DNA of 51,693 bases from Bacteroidota bacterium (GTDB lineage Bacteria > Bacteroidota > Bacteroidia > Chitinophagales > Saprospiraceae): the NCBI GenBank assembly GCA_014190515.1, contig BJGN01000005.1, positions 1 through 51,693 on the forward strand, given 5' to 3'. Below the pieces are notes generated by a model that saw only the letters and a program-made list of their open reading frames with translations, did no database searches and was not told the DNA's origin. Positions 17,006 through 26,198 of the stretch are shown one piece after another (within the stretch, counting starts at the first letter, position 1; each line of letters begins with the position of its first letter). Made by a program: the position numbers and the translations under genes.

Positions 17006-17800
17006 TCAAACCGGGACAGTCTGCGCGATTTGAGAATCTTTATTTCTAGTGAGAAATTCTTGTGCCAGGTTCAGATAATTTATGGCACCCTTACAAGTTG
17101 CGTCCATCAGTACTACAGGGGTATGCATATTAGGTGCTTCGCCTATTTTAGCGTTTCTGTGAATAATTGTTTGATAAACCTGTTGGGGGAAAATATCTCT
17201 AACTTCCGAAATGACTACATTGGCCAATCGTAAACGGGCATCATACATGGTGAGTACAATACCTTCAATAGATAGTTTAGGATTTAAATTTTTCTTAACT
17301 AATTGTATGGTTTCCTGTAATTTAGCCAATCCCTCAAGGGCGAAAAATTCACATTGTACTGGAATCAATACAGTATCTGCAGCACACAAAGCATTAACCG
17401 TTACAATACCTAATGAGGGTAAACAATCTATAATAATATAATCGTAATCCGGGCGAAGTTTTTCAGCGACGGCCTGCATATAAAATTCCCTGTTGGGTTG
17501 ATTGACCAATTCTATTTCAGCTCCTACCAAACTAATGGAGGAGGGGAGAATGTGCAGATTAGGGGTATCCGTTTCAAAGATAGTTTCGTAAGGATCCACG
17601 CCATTAAGAAGGCAATCATAGATGCTTAACGTTACATCTGATGACAGTACTCCAACCCCACTCGAAGAATTCGCCTGAGGGTCTGCGTCTATCAACAGAA
17701 CTTTTTTGTCCAGAATGGCTAAACTAGCAGCCAGATTTATGGCCGTTGTTGTTTTACCAACACCACCTTTTTGGTTAGCAATCGCCACTATTTTTCCCAT
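17006..17800 (-). CDS. parA: Chromosome-partitioning ATPase ParA
   Basis: A 264-residue deviant Walker-A ATPase that drives origin segregation with ParB. The motif 'NQKGGVGKTTTAINLA' (residues about 9-24, signature Lys at 11) is present, with 'LLIDADPQANSSSGVG' (Walker A'), 'YIIIDCLPSLGIVTVNAL' (Walker B) and 'IVLTMYDARLRLANVV'. No membrane segment. It is the first gene of the parA-parB-DUF5683-aldo/keto reductase string, with a -7-like element 51 nt upstream. The gene upstream on the same strand is sppA, 97 nt away. Confidence 0.97.
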   Translation of the reverse strand: MGKIVAIANQKGGVGKTTTAINLAASLAILDKKVLLIDADPQANSSSGVGVLSSDVTLSIYDCLLNGVDPYETIFETDTPNLHILPSSISLVGAEIELVNQPNREFYMQAVAEKLRPDYDYIIIDCLPSLGIVTVNALCAADTVLIPVQCEFFALEGLAKLQETIQLVKKNLNPKLSIEGIVLTMYDARLRLANVVISEVRDIFPQQVYQTIIHRNAKIGEAPNMHTPVVLMDATCKGAINYLNLAQEFLTRNKDSQIAQTVPV

Positions 17801-17850
17801 TTTTACTCGAGTATTCTTTGGGTATTTAATAATAAAACCTGTATGTTACA

Positions 17851-17858
17851 CAAAGATA
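17851..17858 (-). promoter_or_regulatory. Candidate -7 element of parA
   Basis: Read on the minus strand the bases are TATCTTTG, a match to TAnnTTTG. It lies 51 nt before the parA ATG in a 97-nt gap. No convincing TTTG -33 box was seen at the usual 19-21 nt distance, so the call rests on the -7 box alone. Confidence 0.4.
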
Positions 17859-17897
17859 ACAATAATTAAACAGAGAAAATATAGTTTAACAACAATA

Positions 17898-19676
17898 TTA
17901 ATGAACAGGCACTCTGCTTAGCATTCTTGCCTGTATTCCTTTTGCCGACCTAAGTTCATGTAAATCTTGAAGATAAGGTCTCCAGGTTGGAAATTCTGCC
18001 GACATTAACTTTATGGCTGTTTCTGTATCATTGGGATTCATAAAATCCTCAATCAACTGCTCTACACTATTTTTAACCTGTGGGTATTCCGTAATGCGAT
18101 AATCAGTTGATTTTGACATTTTTGCCGCTACTTTTATGGCATCCTGAAGATTTCCAATTTTATCTACCAAGCCAATAGGTATGGCATCTAATCCACTCCA
18201 GACTCTTCCTTGTGCTATGGCATCCACCGCATTTCGCGATAACTTACGTCCGTCACTTACTCTTTTAAGGAAGGTTTCATACATTAATTCAACTTGTTTT
18301 TGCATGATTCTACCTTCATCTTCTCCAATATCGAAAAATACATTTAATCCCTGTGAATATTTTCCTGTTTTAACTGTATCAAATGTAACGCCTACCTTAT
18401 CTTCCAATAAACCACCAACACTTGGGATAATTCTGAACACTCCAATAGACCCCGTTACGGTATTTTCCTCAGCCAAAATACTGTCTGCCAAACAGGCAAT
18501 ATAATAGCCTCCGGATGCGGCATAATTCCCCATGGATACGACAAGAGGTTTCCCTGTCTTTTTTAATTTTTTCAAGGCATACCAAATATTTTCAGAAGCC
18601 AGAGCACTTCCTCCCGGCGAATTAACTCTTAATACAACAGCTTTTACTCTTTCATCGCCAGAAATTTTTTCGATATCCTTGATATATGATAAATCTCCGA
18701 TATTTCCAGGCGTATTCTTTCCGTCTGCAATGGTACCTTCAGCATAGATTACGGCTATTTTGTCATCGGCACTATAATTTTTTGAAGGTGCATTGGCTTT
18801 ATGGTAGCCAGCGAGACTAACAAAAGGAATCTTTTCATTTTCTTTAAAACCTAATTTCTTTCTAAAAATATCCATGACATCCTGACGATAAATCACCTCA
18901 TCTACTAAGCCGTGAATTTTTGCATTCTCAGGACTATCTGCTTTGTAATTACCCACAATATCAGCTACTTGTGAAGTGCTCAATTTTCTTGAGGTAGCCA
19001 CATCTTTCAGGAAGCTGGTATAAAAATCGTTCAATAGTTCGCGATATTGAAATTTATTTTCTGTACTTAGCTGAGTTAATCTATAAGGTTCAGTAGCTCC
19101 TTTGAACTTACCTGCATAATAAATTTGCATTTTGACACCTAGTTTATCTAATAGGTTTTTATAAAATGGAACCTCAGCTACCATGCCCCTTACTTCAAAA
19201 ATACCCACTGGATTAGCATATACTTTATCGGCTACACTGGCCAGATAGTAATCGGATTGCATGTAAAACTTAGAATGAGCAATGATAAATTTACCACTCT
19301 TTTTAAAGGATACCAAAGCATCGCGCAATGATTTCACCGTGGCATACCCTGAAAATGAAGGCATTTCCATATCCAGGAATATACCTTTTATTCTGGAATC
19401 ATTTTTCGCATTCTCAATGGTTGCAACAATTTCATGCAAACCCAATAAATCGTCTCCTTTAATGGACTGAAATGGATCTAATTCTGCATTATTGGTTAAC
19501 TCTGGAATCGATTCATTAAATGTGAGTCTTAATATGGTATTAGGAGTCAGTTCGGGGGGAGTATTTCCTTCGCTCGCAAAGGATGCGGCAATAGCTATAC
19601 CAATAAGAAGGATGGCAACTAAGGCAAGAAGAGTTCCTAAACAGGACGCAAACAATGTTCTGAAAAAATGTAGCAT
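17898..19676 (-). CDS. sppA: Signal peptide peptidase SppA, 67K type
   Basis: A 592-residue membrane-anchored serine protease (S49) that degrades cleaved signal peptides. It has an N-terminal membrane anchor ('LGTLLALVAILLIGIAIA') and two tandem S49 domains as in the 67K class. The catalytic Lys is expected in the first ('GKFIIAHSKFYMQSDYYLAS') and the nucleophile Ser in the second ('MGNYAASGGYYIACLAD'). Other signatures are 'VVLRVNSPGGSALASENIW' and 'TGSIGVFRIIPSVGGLLED'. Length fits the long class. It is probably transcribed alone from a -7-like element just upstream. Confidence 0.94.
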   Translation of the reverse strand: MLHFFRTLFASCLGTLLALVAILLIGIAIAASFASEGNTPPELTPNTILRLTFNESIPELTNNAELDPFQSIKGDDLLGLHEIVATIENAKNDSRIKGIFLDMEMPSFSGYATVKSLRDALVSFKKSGKFIIAHSKFYMQSDYYLASVADKVYANPVGIFEVRGMVAEVPFYKNLLDKLGVKMQIYYAGKFKGATEPYRLTQLSTENKFQYRELLNDFYTSFLKDVATSRKLSTSQVADIVGNYKADSPENAKIHGLVDEVIYRQDVMDIFRKKLGFKENEKIPFVSLAGYHKANAPSKNYSADDKIAVIYAEGTIADGKNTPGNIGDLSYIKDIEKISGDERVKAVVLRVNSPGGSALASENIWYALKKLKKTGKPLVVSMGNYAASGGYYIACLADSILAEENTVTGSIGVFRIIPSVGGLLEDKVGVTFDTVKTGKYSQGLNVFFDIGEDEGRIMQKQVELMYETFLKRVSDGRKLSRNAVDAIAQGRVWSGLDAIPIGLVDKIGNLQDAIKVAAKMSKSTDYRITEYPQVKNSVEQLIEDFMNPNDTETAIKLMSAEFPTWRPYLQDLHELRSAKGIQARMLSRVPVH

Positions 19677-19690
19677 ATCTGGCTTTTTTA

Positions 19691-19698
19691 CAAATTTA
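19691..19698 (-). promoter_or_regulatory. Candidate -7 element of sppA
   Basis: The minus-strand reading is TAAATTTG (TAnnTTTG), 15 nt before the sppA start codon, implying a very short leader. No -33 box was identified. Confidence 0.4.
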
Positions 19699-19752
19699 CA
19701 AACCTTATGGGCTAATTTCTTTACTTTTTTCGATGAAGGGCCTAAAAAATCC

Positions 19753-19760
19753 TATTTTTG
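19753..19760 (+). promoter_or_regulatory. Candidate -7 element of the radical SAM operon
   Basis: TATTTTTG matches TAnnTTTG and lies 17 nt before the ATG of the radical SAM gene. The leader would be only about 10 nt. The -33 region is T-rich but lacks a clean TTTG. Confidence 0.5.
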
Positions 19761-19777
19761 TCAAAAATTATTAATTT

Positions 19778-21076
19778 ATGCCTCTAACTTCTACCCCTTT
19801 TCTTCTTTATGCCGACGAAAATGGAAACGTTTTTGAAGATACTTCTTTATATGCTCTGGGGCGTAGTGGTTGGTATGCCGATGAAGTTCCATTGGACGAT
19901 TGGATTGAATTGCCCGATGGAGGTTCGCTTTACACTCTCCCCGATAGAATTCCCTACGGCAAAGATGTGTCGTCAGGTGAGATTAGATTTTGTGACAAGG
20001 GAAATGCCGTAGCTGCTTTTATTCCTCCAGCTTATACGGGTTTATACCTCGCTACTTTCGACAGAAAGGAAAATGCGCCGGTTCTTTCTTTATTTTGCTA
20101 TACCGCGGTGGGTTTTTTAAATGAAAAATTTTATGTTCCCGCCGTGCGCATTGAGGAGGATATCAGACAGGAATGTGCAGGTTTTGATGATAATAGCGTT
20201 AAGGCAGGCGTTGAACTTTTTAGGAAATCCTATCCCGATAACCGATTAGTGGAACACCTGGCTTCTAATTGTGCCTTGACCTATACTTGTCCCGCTGCCA
20301 GGAATTATTTTATGGGCCGTTGGGAGTGTCCGGTACCTGTTTCTCCTGCTTGTAATTCCAATTGTTTAGGTTGTATTTCTCTTCAACCCGACGAAGAACC
20401 TATTGTTTCTAATCAGGAGCGTTTAAATTTCAAGCCATCTGTTCATGAAATTGTTGAGTTTACCGTCCCTCACCTGGAATCAGCTCCTTTTCCTATCATT
20501 AGTTTTGGACAAGGCTGCGAAGGGGAACCACTCCTCATGTGGGAAACGTTGGTGCCCGCAATAAAGGAAATTCGAAAGTTTACCGATAAAGGTAGTATTA
20601 ATATAAATACCAATGGAAGTAAGCCTGATGCTGTTGAAGCGCTTTGTAAAGCTGGCCTTAATAGCATGAGAGTGAGCATGAATTCAGCACAACCCGCTAT
20701 CTATACCGCATATTATAGACCTAATAATTATTCTTTCGATGATGTATTGAAAAGTATCAAGGTTATGAATGATTTCGGCGGTTGGACTAGTCTCAACTAT
20801 TTCGTTTTTCCCGGAATGACCGACGCTCCCGAAGAACTCGATGCGCTCATTTCCCTTATTCAAAAAACCGGACTAAAAATGATTCAATGGCGAAATTTTA
20901 ACATCGATCCCGATTGGTATCTAGGAAGAATTAATGTCGGCGATACCCCAGAATATATCGGTATTAAAAATATGATGACGCATCTTTCTGAATTATTTCC
21001 TCACCTCAAATTTGGGTATTATAATCCCGCGATAGAAAGAATAGAGGGTGATTTTAATGTACATTTCGCTCATTAG
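19778..21076 (+). CDS. Radical SAM protein of unknown substrate
   Basis: A 432-residue cytosolic radical SAM enzyme. The [4Fe-4S] motif Cx3Cx2C is seen in 'VSPACNSNCLGC', about residue 190-200. The SAM-contact region follows with 'PIISFGQGCEGEPLLMWE', 'INTNGSKPDAVEALCKAGL' and 'MRVSMNSAQPAIYTAYYRP', the usual partial TIM barrel. The N-terminal 180 residues precede the barrel and are not a domain I recognise ('PFLLYADENGNVFED', 'IEEDIRQECAGFDD'); they contain two Cys before the cluster ('SNCALTYTCPAARNY'). No SPASM-like C-terminal Cys set is present. It is followed after 11 nt by a PLP decarboxylase, so the two likely act together or are at least co-expressed. Confidence 0.88.
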   Translation: MPLTSTPFLLYADENGNVFEDTSLYALGRSGWYADEVPLDDWIELPDGGSLYTLPDRIPYGKDVSSGEIRFCDKGNAVAAFIPPAYTGLYLATFDRKENAPVLSLFCYTAVGFLNEKFYVPAVRIEEDIRQECAGFDDNSVKAGVELFRKSYPDNRLVEHLASNCALTYTCPAARNYFMGRWECPVPVSPACNSNCLGCISLQPDEEPIVSNQERLNFKPSVHEIVEFTVPHLESAPFPIISFGQGCEGEPLLMWETLVPAIKEIRKFTDKGSININTNGSKPDAVEALCKAGLNSMRVSMNSAQPAIYTAYYRPNNYSFDDVLKSIKVMNDFGGWTSLNYFVFPGMTDAPEELDALISLIQKTGLKMIQWRNFNIDPDWYLGRINVGDTPEYIGIKNMMTHLSELFPHLKFGYYNPAIERIEGDFNVHFAH

Positions 21077-21087
21077 TACCCAAAAGT

Positions 21088-22548
21088 ATGATTGAAAAAG
21101 ACTTTAATTATATCTTGAATGCCTACCATCCTGAAAAATTTAGGAAGGAAGGTCATGCGTTGGTTGATTTGTTAGCGGATTACCTTAAAAACCTGGAGGA
21201 AAGACAGGAAGATATAAAGGTTTTACCTCATTTTGCTCCTGACGCGGCTTTCTCCCATTGGGAGATTGAACTCGAAAATCCCGGGACTAAAAGTTTGACA
21301 GATTTATTTTCTAAGGTGTTAAATGAGGGCATTCACCTTCATCATCCAGGTTATATGGGGCATCAAATTAATCCTCCTGCTCCCTCCGCAGCTTTAGGAG
21401 GTTTGCTCAATGCCTTTATGAATAATGGGATGGCCGTTTTTGAAATGGGTGTCCCCGGAACGTCTATGGAACGTGCCGTTATAAATGTGGTAGCCAGAAC
21501 TTTTGGTTTTTCTGATCATGCAAATGGTCTTCTTTGTAATGGAGGTACCCTAGCAAATCTAACTGCTCTGCTTACGGCCAGAGCATGCATTTCGGCTTTT
21601 CCCGTTTGGAATTCAGGGAATAAATCTAAAATGGCGCTCATGGTTTCTGAGGAAGCCCATTATTGTGTGGAACGGGCAGCGAAAATTATGGGTTGGGGTA
21701 GTGAAGGTATTATCAAAATTCCCGTGGATGACCAATTTAAAATGAGGACCAATTTGTTGCCACAATATTTGGAAGAGGCTAAGTCAAAGGGTATTGAGGT
21801 CATAGCCGTGGTAGGATCTGCCTGCTCCACTGCTACCGGTTCATTCGATAACTTAACAGAAATAGGTGCTTTTTGTAAGGCAAATAATATTTGGTTTCAT
21901 GTCGATGGTGCTCACGGTGCTGCCAATGCATTTTCTGAGGATTGGAAATTTTTAGTAGAGGGTATCGAAACCGCGGATAGCGTAGCCATGGATTTTCATA
22001 AAATGCTCCTCGCACCATCATTGGTTACCGCACTCGTACTAAATGATGGTAGAAACCAATTTAAAACTTTCGCCCAACATGCTCACTACCTTTGGGAAAA
22101 TGATGCCTCTTTTGAATGGCATAATGTGGCTAAAAGATCTTTCGAGTGCACAAAATCTATGCTCAGCCTTCCCGTTTATACCCTTCTTTACCAATATGGA
22201 ACATCACTTTTTTCTGCCTATATAAATCGGGTAAATAATCTTTGCCAATATGTTTACGGACAACTAAATGCTATTGAAATATGGGAAGTGCCCGTGCCTC
22301 CCTCTTGTAATATTATCTGTTTTCGATTTTTACCGTCAAATTCTTCTCATTTAATTGATATTAATCACCTTAATAAGTATATTAGGGAACAAATAATCCT
22401 CGGGGGGAAATTTTATATCGTTCAAACGGTTCTTTCGGAAAATGTTTTTCTAAGATTAAGCATCACAAATGCCTTAACCACAGAAGCAGATTTGGATGCC
22501 TTGCTCGATGCCGCAATGGGTTATGCAAATAAATATATAGCCATTTAA
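21088..22548 (+). CDS. Group II pyridoxal-phosphate decarboxylase
   Basis: A 486-residue PLP enzyme related to aromatic L-amino acid, glutamate and diaminobutyrate decarboxylases. Visible features are the substrate loop 'HHPGYMGHQINPP', the PLP phosphate and ring region 'LLCNGGTLANLTALLTAR', 'VSEEAHYCVERAAKIMG', the Asp-containing 'IWFHVDGAHGAANAF' and the Schiff-base lysine in 'VAMDFHKMLLAPS'. The substrate cannot be fixed from sequence; a non-aromatic acidic or diamino substrate is as likely as an aromatic one. The gene begins 11 nt after the radical SAM stop, and the M43 protease begins 10 nt after this one. Confidence 0.9.
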   Translation: MIEKDFNYILNAYHPEKFRKEGHALVDLLADYLKNLEERQEDIKVLPHFAPDAAFSHWEIELENPGTKSLTDLFSKVLNEGIHLHHPGYMGHQINPPAPSAALGGLLNAFMNNGMAVFEMGVPGTSMERAVINVVARTFGFSDHANGLLCNGGTLANLTALLTARACISAFPVWNSGNKSKMALMVSEEAHYCVERAAKIMGWGSEGIIKIPVDDQFKMRTNLLPQYLEEAKSKGIEVIAVVGSACSTATGSFDNLTEIGAFCKANNIWFHVDGAHGAANAFSEDWKFLVEGIETADSVAMDFHKMLLAPSLVTALVLNDGRNQFKTFAQHAHYLWENDASFEWHNVAKRSFECTKSMLSLPVYTLLYQYGTSLFSAYINRVNNLCQYVYGQLNAIEIWEVPVPPSCNIICFRFLPSNSSHLIDINHLNKYIREQIILGGKFYIVQTVLSENVFLRLSITNALTTEADLDALLDAAMGYANKYIAI

Positions 22549-22557
22549 TTCTTTAAA

Positions 22558-23811
22558 ATGAGGTATAATTCTGTGTTTTTTTGTATTTTTTTATTTCTTC
22601 TTTTTTCCACGTCAGTAAAAAGTCAGAAAAAGTGCGGGACTGAAAATAAACGATTTGAGGCCCTGGCAAGAAATCCTGGTCTGTTAAAAGAAAGACAAAT
22701 CATAGAGGAATTTACAAAAAATTGGATCGAAAAGGTTGATGCAGCCAAATCGGGACAAACAGTGGTCAAAATTCCCGTCGTCGTTCATGTGGTCTGGAGA
22801 ACCGCAGCGCAAAATATTTCTGACGAACAAATCAAATCTCAAATTGATATTCTGAACAAAGATTTTAGAAAGCTGAATAGTGATGTTAATAAAACTCCTG
22901 CCTTTTTCAAGAATCTTGTGGCTGACGTAGGTATTGAATTTTGTTTGGCCGCCCGTGATCCGGAAGGCATGGCTACCAATGGCATTACCAGAACAAAAAC
23001 AACCGTTGTCGATATTGGAGATAAAGAAAGATGGTTCAATACTTTAAGAGGGGGTAAAGATCCATGGAACAATAAAAAATATATTAATATCTGGGTTTGT
23101 GAAGCCGGTGAAGATTTATACGGCTTTGCTTTTTTGCCTGGTACCGCAGATCCTCCAGAAGCTGATGGACTGGTTATTTCTTCTGAATATTTTGGTAGTA
23201 AGGGTACGGCTATCGCCTCGTTTCCTAATCATAAGGGAAGGACCACGACGCACGAAATGGGACATTATTTTAATCTTGAACATCTTTGGGGACCAGACGA
23301 AAGTGAATGTGAAGAGGGGGATGGAGTGGCAGATACACCGGTGCAATATGAAGCTACCTACGATTGTCCCAGCTATCCTTTAAAAGATGATTGTACTCCA
23401 ACAGATAACGGTATTCTATTTTTTAACTATATGGATTATGTCGATGATGAATGCATGTACATGTTTACCGAAGGTCAAAAGAAACGGATGAATGCCTCAT
23501 TGAATGGATTTAGATCCACTCTATTAGGACAAACAAATTGCTCATTATCAACTTCAACGGAAAATAATCTGCCTGAAATTCAAATCCAGATTTATCCAAA
23601 TCCCGCCTCAGGTAACCTCCAGGTTGTATCTAAAAATACCTCATCTGAAAAGGCTTCTACCTTATATCTGTTCGATTTTATGGGACGAATGCTTCAAAGC
23701 AAAATTTCCTATGGTGCTTGTACCTTCGATATTGCCGGTTATTCTCCAGGAGTTTACTGGTTAAAGGTAGATAATTATCCCCATCCTCATAAAATAATTA
23801 TAGCTCCCTAA
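22558..23811 (+). CDS. Secreted M43 (pappalysin-type) metalloprotease with type IX secretion tail
   Basis: A 417-residue zinc protease with a signal peptide and an M43 catalytic domain. The extended zinc motif HEMGHYFNLEH has ligands H232, H236 and H242 and catalytic E233, followed by the Met-turn region 'NYMDYVDDECMYMF'. Several Cys pairs ('CEEGDGVADTPVQYEATYDC') suggest disulfides outside the cell. The last about 75 residues ('IQIYPNPASGNLQVVSKN', 'TLYLFDFMGRML', 'YSPGVYWLKVDN') are a type A type IX secretion sorting domain, so it is exported across the outer membrane. It continues the radical SAM/decarboxylase transcript by spacing (10 nt), but a functional link is not evident. Confidence 0.93.
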   Translation: MRYNSVFFCIFLFLLFSTSVKSQKKCGTENKRFEALARNPGLLKERQIIEEFTKNWIEKVDAAKSGQTVVKIPVVVHVVWRTAAQNISDEQIKSQIDILNKDFRKLNSDVNKTPAFFKNLVADVGIEFCLAARDPEGMATNGITRTKTTVVDIGDKERWFNTLRGGKDPWNNKKYINIWVCEAGEDLYGFAFLPGTADPPEADGLVISSEYFGSKGTAIASFPNHKGRTTTHEMGHYFNLEHLWGPDESECEEGDGVADTPVQYEATYDCPSYPLKDDCTPTDNGILFFNYMDYVDDECMYMFTEGQKKRMNASLNGFRSTLLGQTNCSLSTSTENNLPEIQIQIYPNPASGNLQVVSKNTSSEKASTLYLFDFMGRMLQSKISYGACTFDIAGYSPGVYWLKVDNYPHPHKIIIAP

Positions 23812-23831
23812 TGTACCGCTAATTTTCATGA

Positions 23832-24629
23832 ATGAATCGTTTTAAAAATTTATTTTCATGGTTTTTGCGTAATGTCAGATTACTTTATGTAGCTGATTAT
23901 CTAAGGTATTATTTCATGAAATACCAGAATAAAAAAGATAATGAGGCATTTAAGGAGAAATTTCCCGACATAGTTTTACCTCCCGATTATTTAATGTATG
24001 AATCATTCAAATTAGATTATGCCAGTTATTATTTTGGTGGAAAAAAAACAGCTGAATGGGTTCAAAATATAACGAAAGAGTGGTTGCCAGAGGGAAATTT
24101 GGTGGTTTTAGATTGGGGATGTGGTCCTGGTAGGGTAATTAGACATTGGCCGGAAAATAATTTTACTTGTTTTGGCTCCGATGTGAATGATAAATCCTTA
24201 AATTGGTGTAAGAATAATTTTCCTTCCATTCGGTTTTTACACCAAAAGGTTCTCCCGCCCTTAGACATTGCAGAGGAAACATTCGATTTAATATATGGCA
24301 TTTCTATACTGACTCACTTGTCTTTGTCGGCTCATTTTTTATGGATAGAAGAGCTCGACAGGGTGTTAAAACCTGGTGGCTTATTATTCCTTACCACCCA
24401 AGGTAACTCTTTTAAGAATAAACTTACCAAAAGCGAAAAACAGGATTTTGACCAAGGGAATTTGATTGTCAGAGGAGCTGTTAAAGAGGGGCACAGAACA
24501 TTTTCCAGTTTTCACCCAATTTCATTTATAGAAAAATTGTTCCAATCTTTTGTAATTTTGAGACATATATCCGTTGAAAATGAGGCCAATGTTCAAGATG
24601 TTTGGATAGTTAGGAAGTTTTCTCACTAA
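23832..24629 (+). CDS. Class I SAM-dependent methyltransferase
   Basis: A 265-residue cytosolic methyltransferase of the Methyltransf_11/25 type. Motif I is 'VVLDWGCGPGRVIRHW', the acidic loop 'FTCFGSDVNDKSLNWC' follows, and motif IV/post-I is 'FDLIYGISILTHLSLSAHFL' then 'RVLKPGGLLFLTTQGN'. The N-terminal 80 residues carry 'YRYYFMKYQNK'-like basic and aromatic helices, often seen in methyltransferases linked to glycan or lipid substrates. The substrate is unknown. The start at ATG 23832 is 20 nt from the M43 protease stop, so it is likely in the same transcript. Confidence 0.86.
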   Translation: MNRFKNLFSWFLRNVRLLYVADYLRYYFMKYQNKKDNEAFKEKFPDIVLPPDYLMYESFKLDYASYYFGGKKTAEWVQNITKEWLPEGNLVVLDWGCGPGRVIRHWPENNFTCFGSDVNDKSLNWCKNNFPSIRFLHQKVLPPLDIAEETFDLIYGISILTHLSLSAHFLWIEELDRVLKPGGLLFLTTQGNSFKNKLTKSEKQDFDQGNLIVRGAVKEGHRTFSSFHPISFIEKLFQSFVILRHISVENEANVQDVWIVRKFSH

Positions 24630-24641
24630 AAAAATGATATT

Positions 24642-25082
24642 ATGAAAATCTTAGGTATTATGTTAAAAGGATTATTTATCCAAATACTATTTTTATTGCC
24701 TTTGACTTTGCCAGCGCAAACGCGCGGTATAGTTTGGGAATACCAGATTGTTACTGCGGTAGAAAGTGTTATTCCAGGGGGGCTGGGTAGATCTAGGCTT
24801 TTATTAAGTGACGATGGTGGAGTGTTGGAAGAGTATAAAATGGAAAACTTTTTCAGCCTATTGGGAATCAATTTTAAAAATATTAAATCCAATGACCTTC
24901 TGGTCGTTCAAAAATTTAATGAATTGGGCGAAGAGGGCTGGGAATTAGCAAATACTGTTTCCGGAGTTTACAGTAAAAGTGATGTGAGTGTGACAGATTC
25001 AAAGTCGGGCGTTGGAGCATCTTCCAGCGGTGAGGGTATTTTTATAACAAGATATATTTTTAGAAGACAAAAAAGCAGATAA
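24642..25082 (+). CDS. Small secreted DUF4177-like protein
   Basis: A 146-residue protein with a signal peptide ('MLKGLFIQILFLLPLTLPAQ'). Its centre, 'VQKFNELGEEGWELANTVSG', matches the short DUF4177-type motif (small beta/alpha unit with GWEL). The middle is Ser/Gly-rich ('SKSGVGASSSGEG') and the end is 'IFITRYIFRRQKS'. Function unknown. It starts 12 nt after the methyltransferase stop. A promoter for the next gene lies just after its stop. Confidence 0.72.
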   Translation: MKILGIMLKGLFIQILFLLPLTLPAQTRGIVWEYQIVTAVESVIPGGLGRSRLLLSDDGGVLEEYKMENFFSLLGINFKNIKSNDLLVVQKFNELGEEGWELANTVSGVYSKSDVSVTDSKSGVGASSSGEGIFITRYIFRRQKSR

Positions 25083-25099
25083 TCATGCATCCGAAATGG

Positions 25100-25107
25100 T
25101 ATTTTTG
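25100..25107 (+). promoter_or_regulatory. Candidate -7 element of the exported superoxide dismutase
   Basis: TATTTTTG matches TAnnTTTG and is 30 nt before the ATG at 25138. A TTTG -33 box is not present at the expected distance. Confidence 0.5.
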
Positions 25108-25137
25108 TGGTTTAATTTTATATAAAATAAATCGACA

Positions 25138-26139
25138 ATGAGAGAATCAACCTTATTATTTTTCATGGCATTTGGATTAACAAGCACTTTGTTTGCTCAG
25201 TTTACCTTGCCTCAGTTACCTTATGCCTATAATGCTTTAGAGCAGGCCATCGATGCTCAAACTATGGAAATACATCATAGTAAGCACCATGCAGCCTATA
25301 TTAATAATCTTAATAATGCTGTAAAAGGTACTCCGACGGCTGAAATGACGATAGAGGACATCGTGAAAAATATTTCTAAGCATTCCATGGCCATTAGGAA
25401 TAACGGTGGCGGGCACTTTAATCATTCCCTTTTTTGGAGTATCCTGACGAGTGAAAAAAACACAATGCCTAATGCTGGTCTCCAAAAAGCTATTGAAAAG
25501 CAATTTACCTCTGTAGATAGTCTCAAAAAATTAATGAATGTTGCAGCTGCAACCCGTTTTGGATCAGGTTGGGCTTGGCTTATTGTTACCCCTGATAATA
25601 AACTGGCTGTTTGTTCTACGCCAAACCAAGATAATCCTTTGATGGATATTGCTGAAGTAAAAGGTACGCCTATTTTAGGTATCGATGTTTGGGAACATGC
25701 ATATTACCTGAAATACCAAAATAAACGCCCCGATTATCTGGCCGCTATTTGGTCGGTTATCAATTGGACAGAAGTAAGCAAAAGATACGATGCAGCAATG
25801 CCTCCTAAAAAAAGTATCTGGGAGCAGTGGCCTACTTTGAATACCTTCCATGGTGTGATGGCCAGTACTTTTCACCCAAGCGAAGAGGGTAATTTAAAGC
25901 CTATTAAAGCAAGAAGTGCTGAAATGGTTACTAAAGCAGAAGCACTAAATGCTCAGGCTTATCCTGATGATTATGCAACGCCAGCTATTAAAGATGCCGT
26001 AGCAAGACTCATTTCCGGGAGTAAAGAATTAGATGCCCTGGTTAAGAAAAAGTCTAAAGACGCTGTTTTAACTCAAAAATTAACAGCTCTTCATGATGTT
26101 TTTCATGAAATTGTTGGTCTTTGTAAGGATAGCCACTAA
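25138..26139 (+). CDS. Exported Fe/Mn superoxide dismutase with an extra C-terminal helical domain
   Basis: This 333-residue protein is about 130 longer than a normal Fe/Mn superoxide dismutase. After a signal peptide ('[16 protein letters not shown]') comes a complete SOD (about residues 20-225) with metal ligands: His in '[16 protein letters not shown]', His in 'GHFNHSLFW', and Asp and His in '[19 protein letters not shown]'. The added about 105 residues ('[17 protein letters not shown]' to '[13 protein letters not shown]') look like a four-helix bundle with His, Glu and Cys that could bind a metal, but I do not recognise a named family. It likely protects the periplasm, while the 204-residue homologue at 40354-40968 acts in the cytosol. 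Own promoter candidate and terminator. Confidence 0.93.
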   Translation: MRESTLLFFMAFGLTSTLFAQFTLPQLPYAYNALEQAIDAQTMEIHHSKHHAAYINNLNNAVKGTPTAEMTIEDIVKNISKHSMAIRNNGGGHFNHSLFWSILTSEKNTMPNAGLQKAIEKQFTSVDSLKKLMNVAAATRFGSGWAWLIVTPDNKLAVCSTPNQDNPLMDIAEVKGTPILGIDVWEHAYYLKYQNKRPDYLAAIWSVINWTEVSKRYDAAMPPKKSIWEQWPTLNTFHGVMASTFHPSEEGNLKPIKARSAEMVTKAEALNAQAYPDDYATPAIKDAVARLISGSKELDALVKKKSKDAVLTQKLTALHDVFHEIVGLCKDSH

Positions 26140-26160
26140 TTAATAATCAAATCTTCTTAT

Positions 26161-26198
26161 AAAAAAAGAGGCTGTCTATAAAGATTGCCTCTTTTTTT
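26161..26198 (+). terminator. Intrinsic terminator after the exported superoxide dismutase
   Basis: AAAAAAAGAGGC (26161-26172) pairs with GCCTCTTTTTTT (26187-26198), 12 bp, with further partial pairing in the 14-nt loop and a T run on both strands. It is the terminator end of repeat copy B. The convergent lipoprotein gene ends 70 nt further on. Confidence 0.85.

Noticed and set aside
16064-17897. parS site near parAB
   Set aside because: I looked for TGTTTCACGTGAAACA and close variants around parAB and elsewhere and saw none good enough to report.
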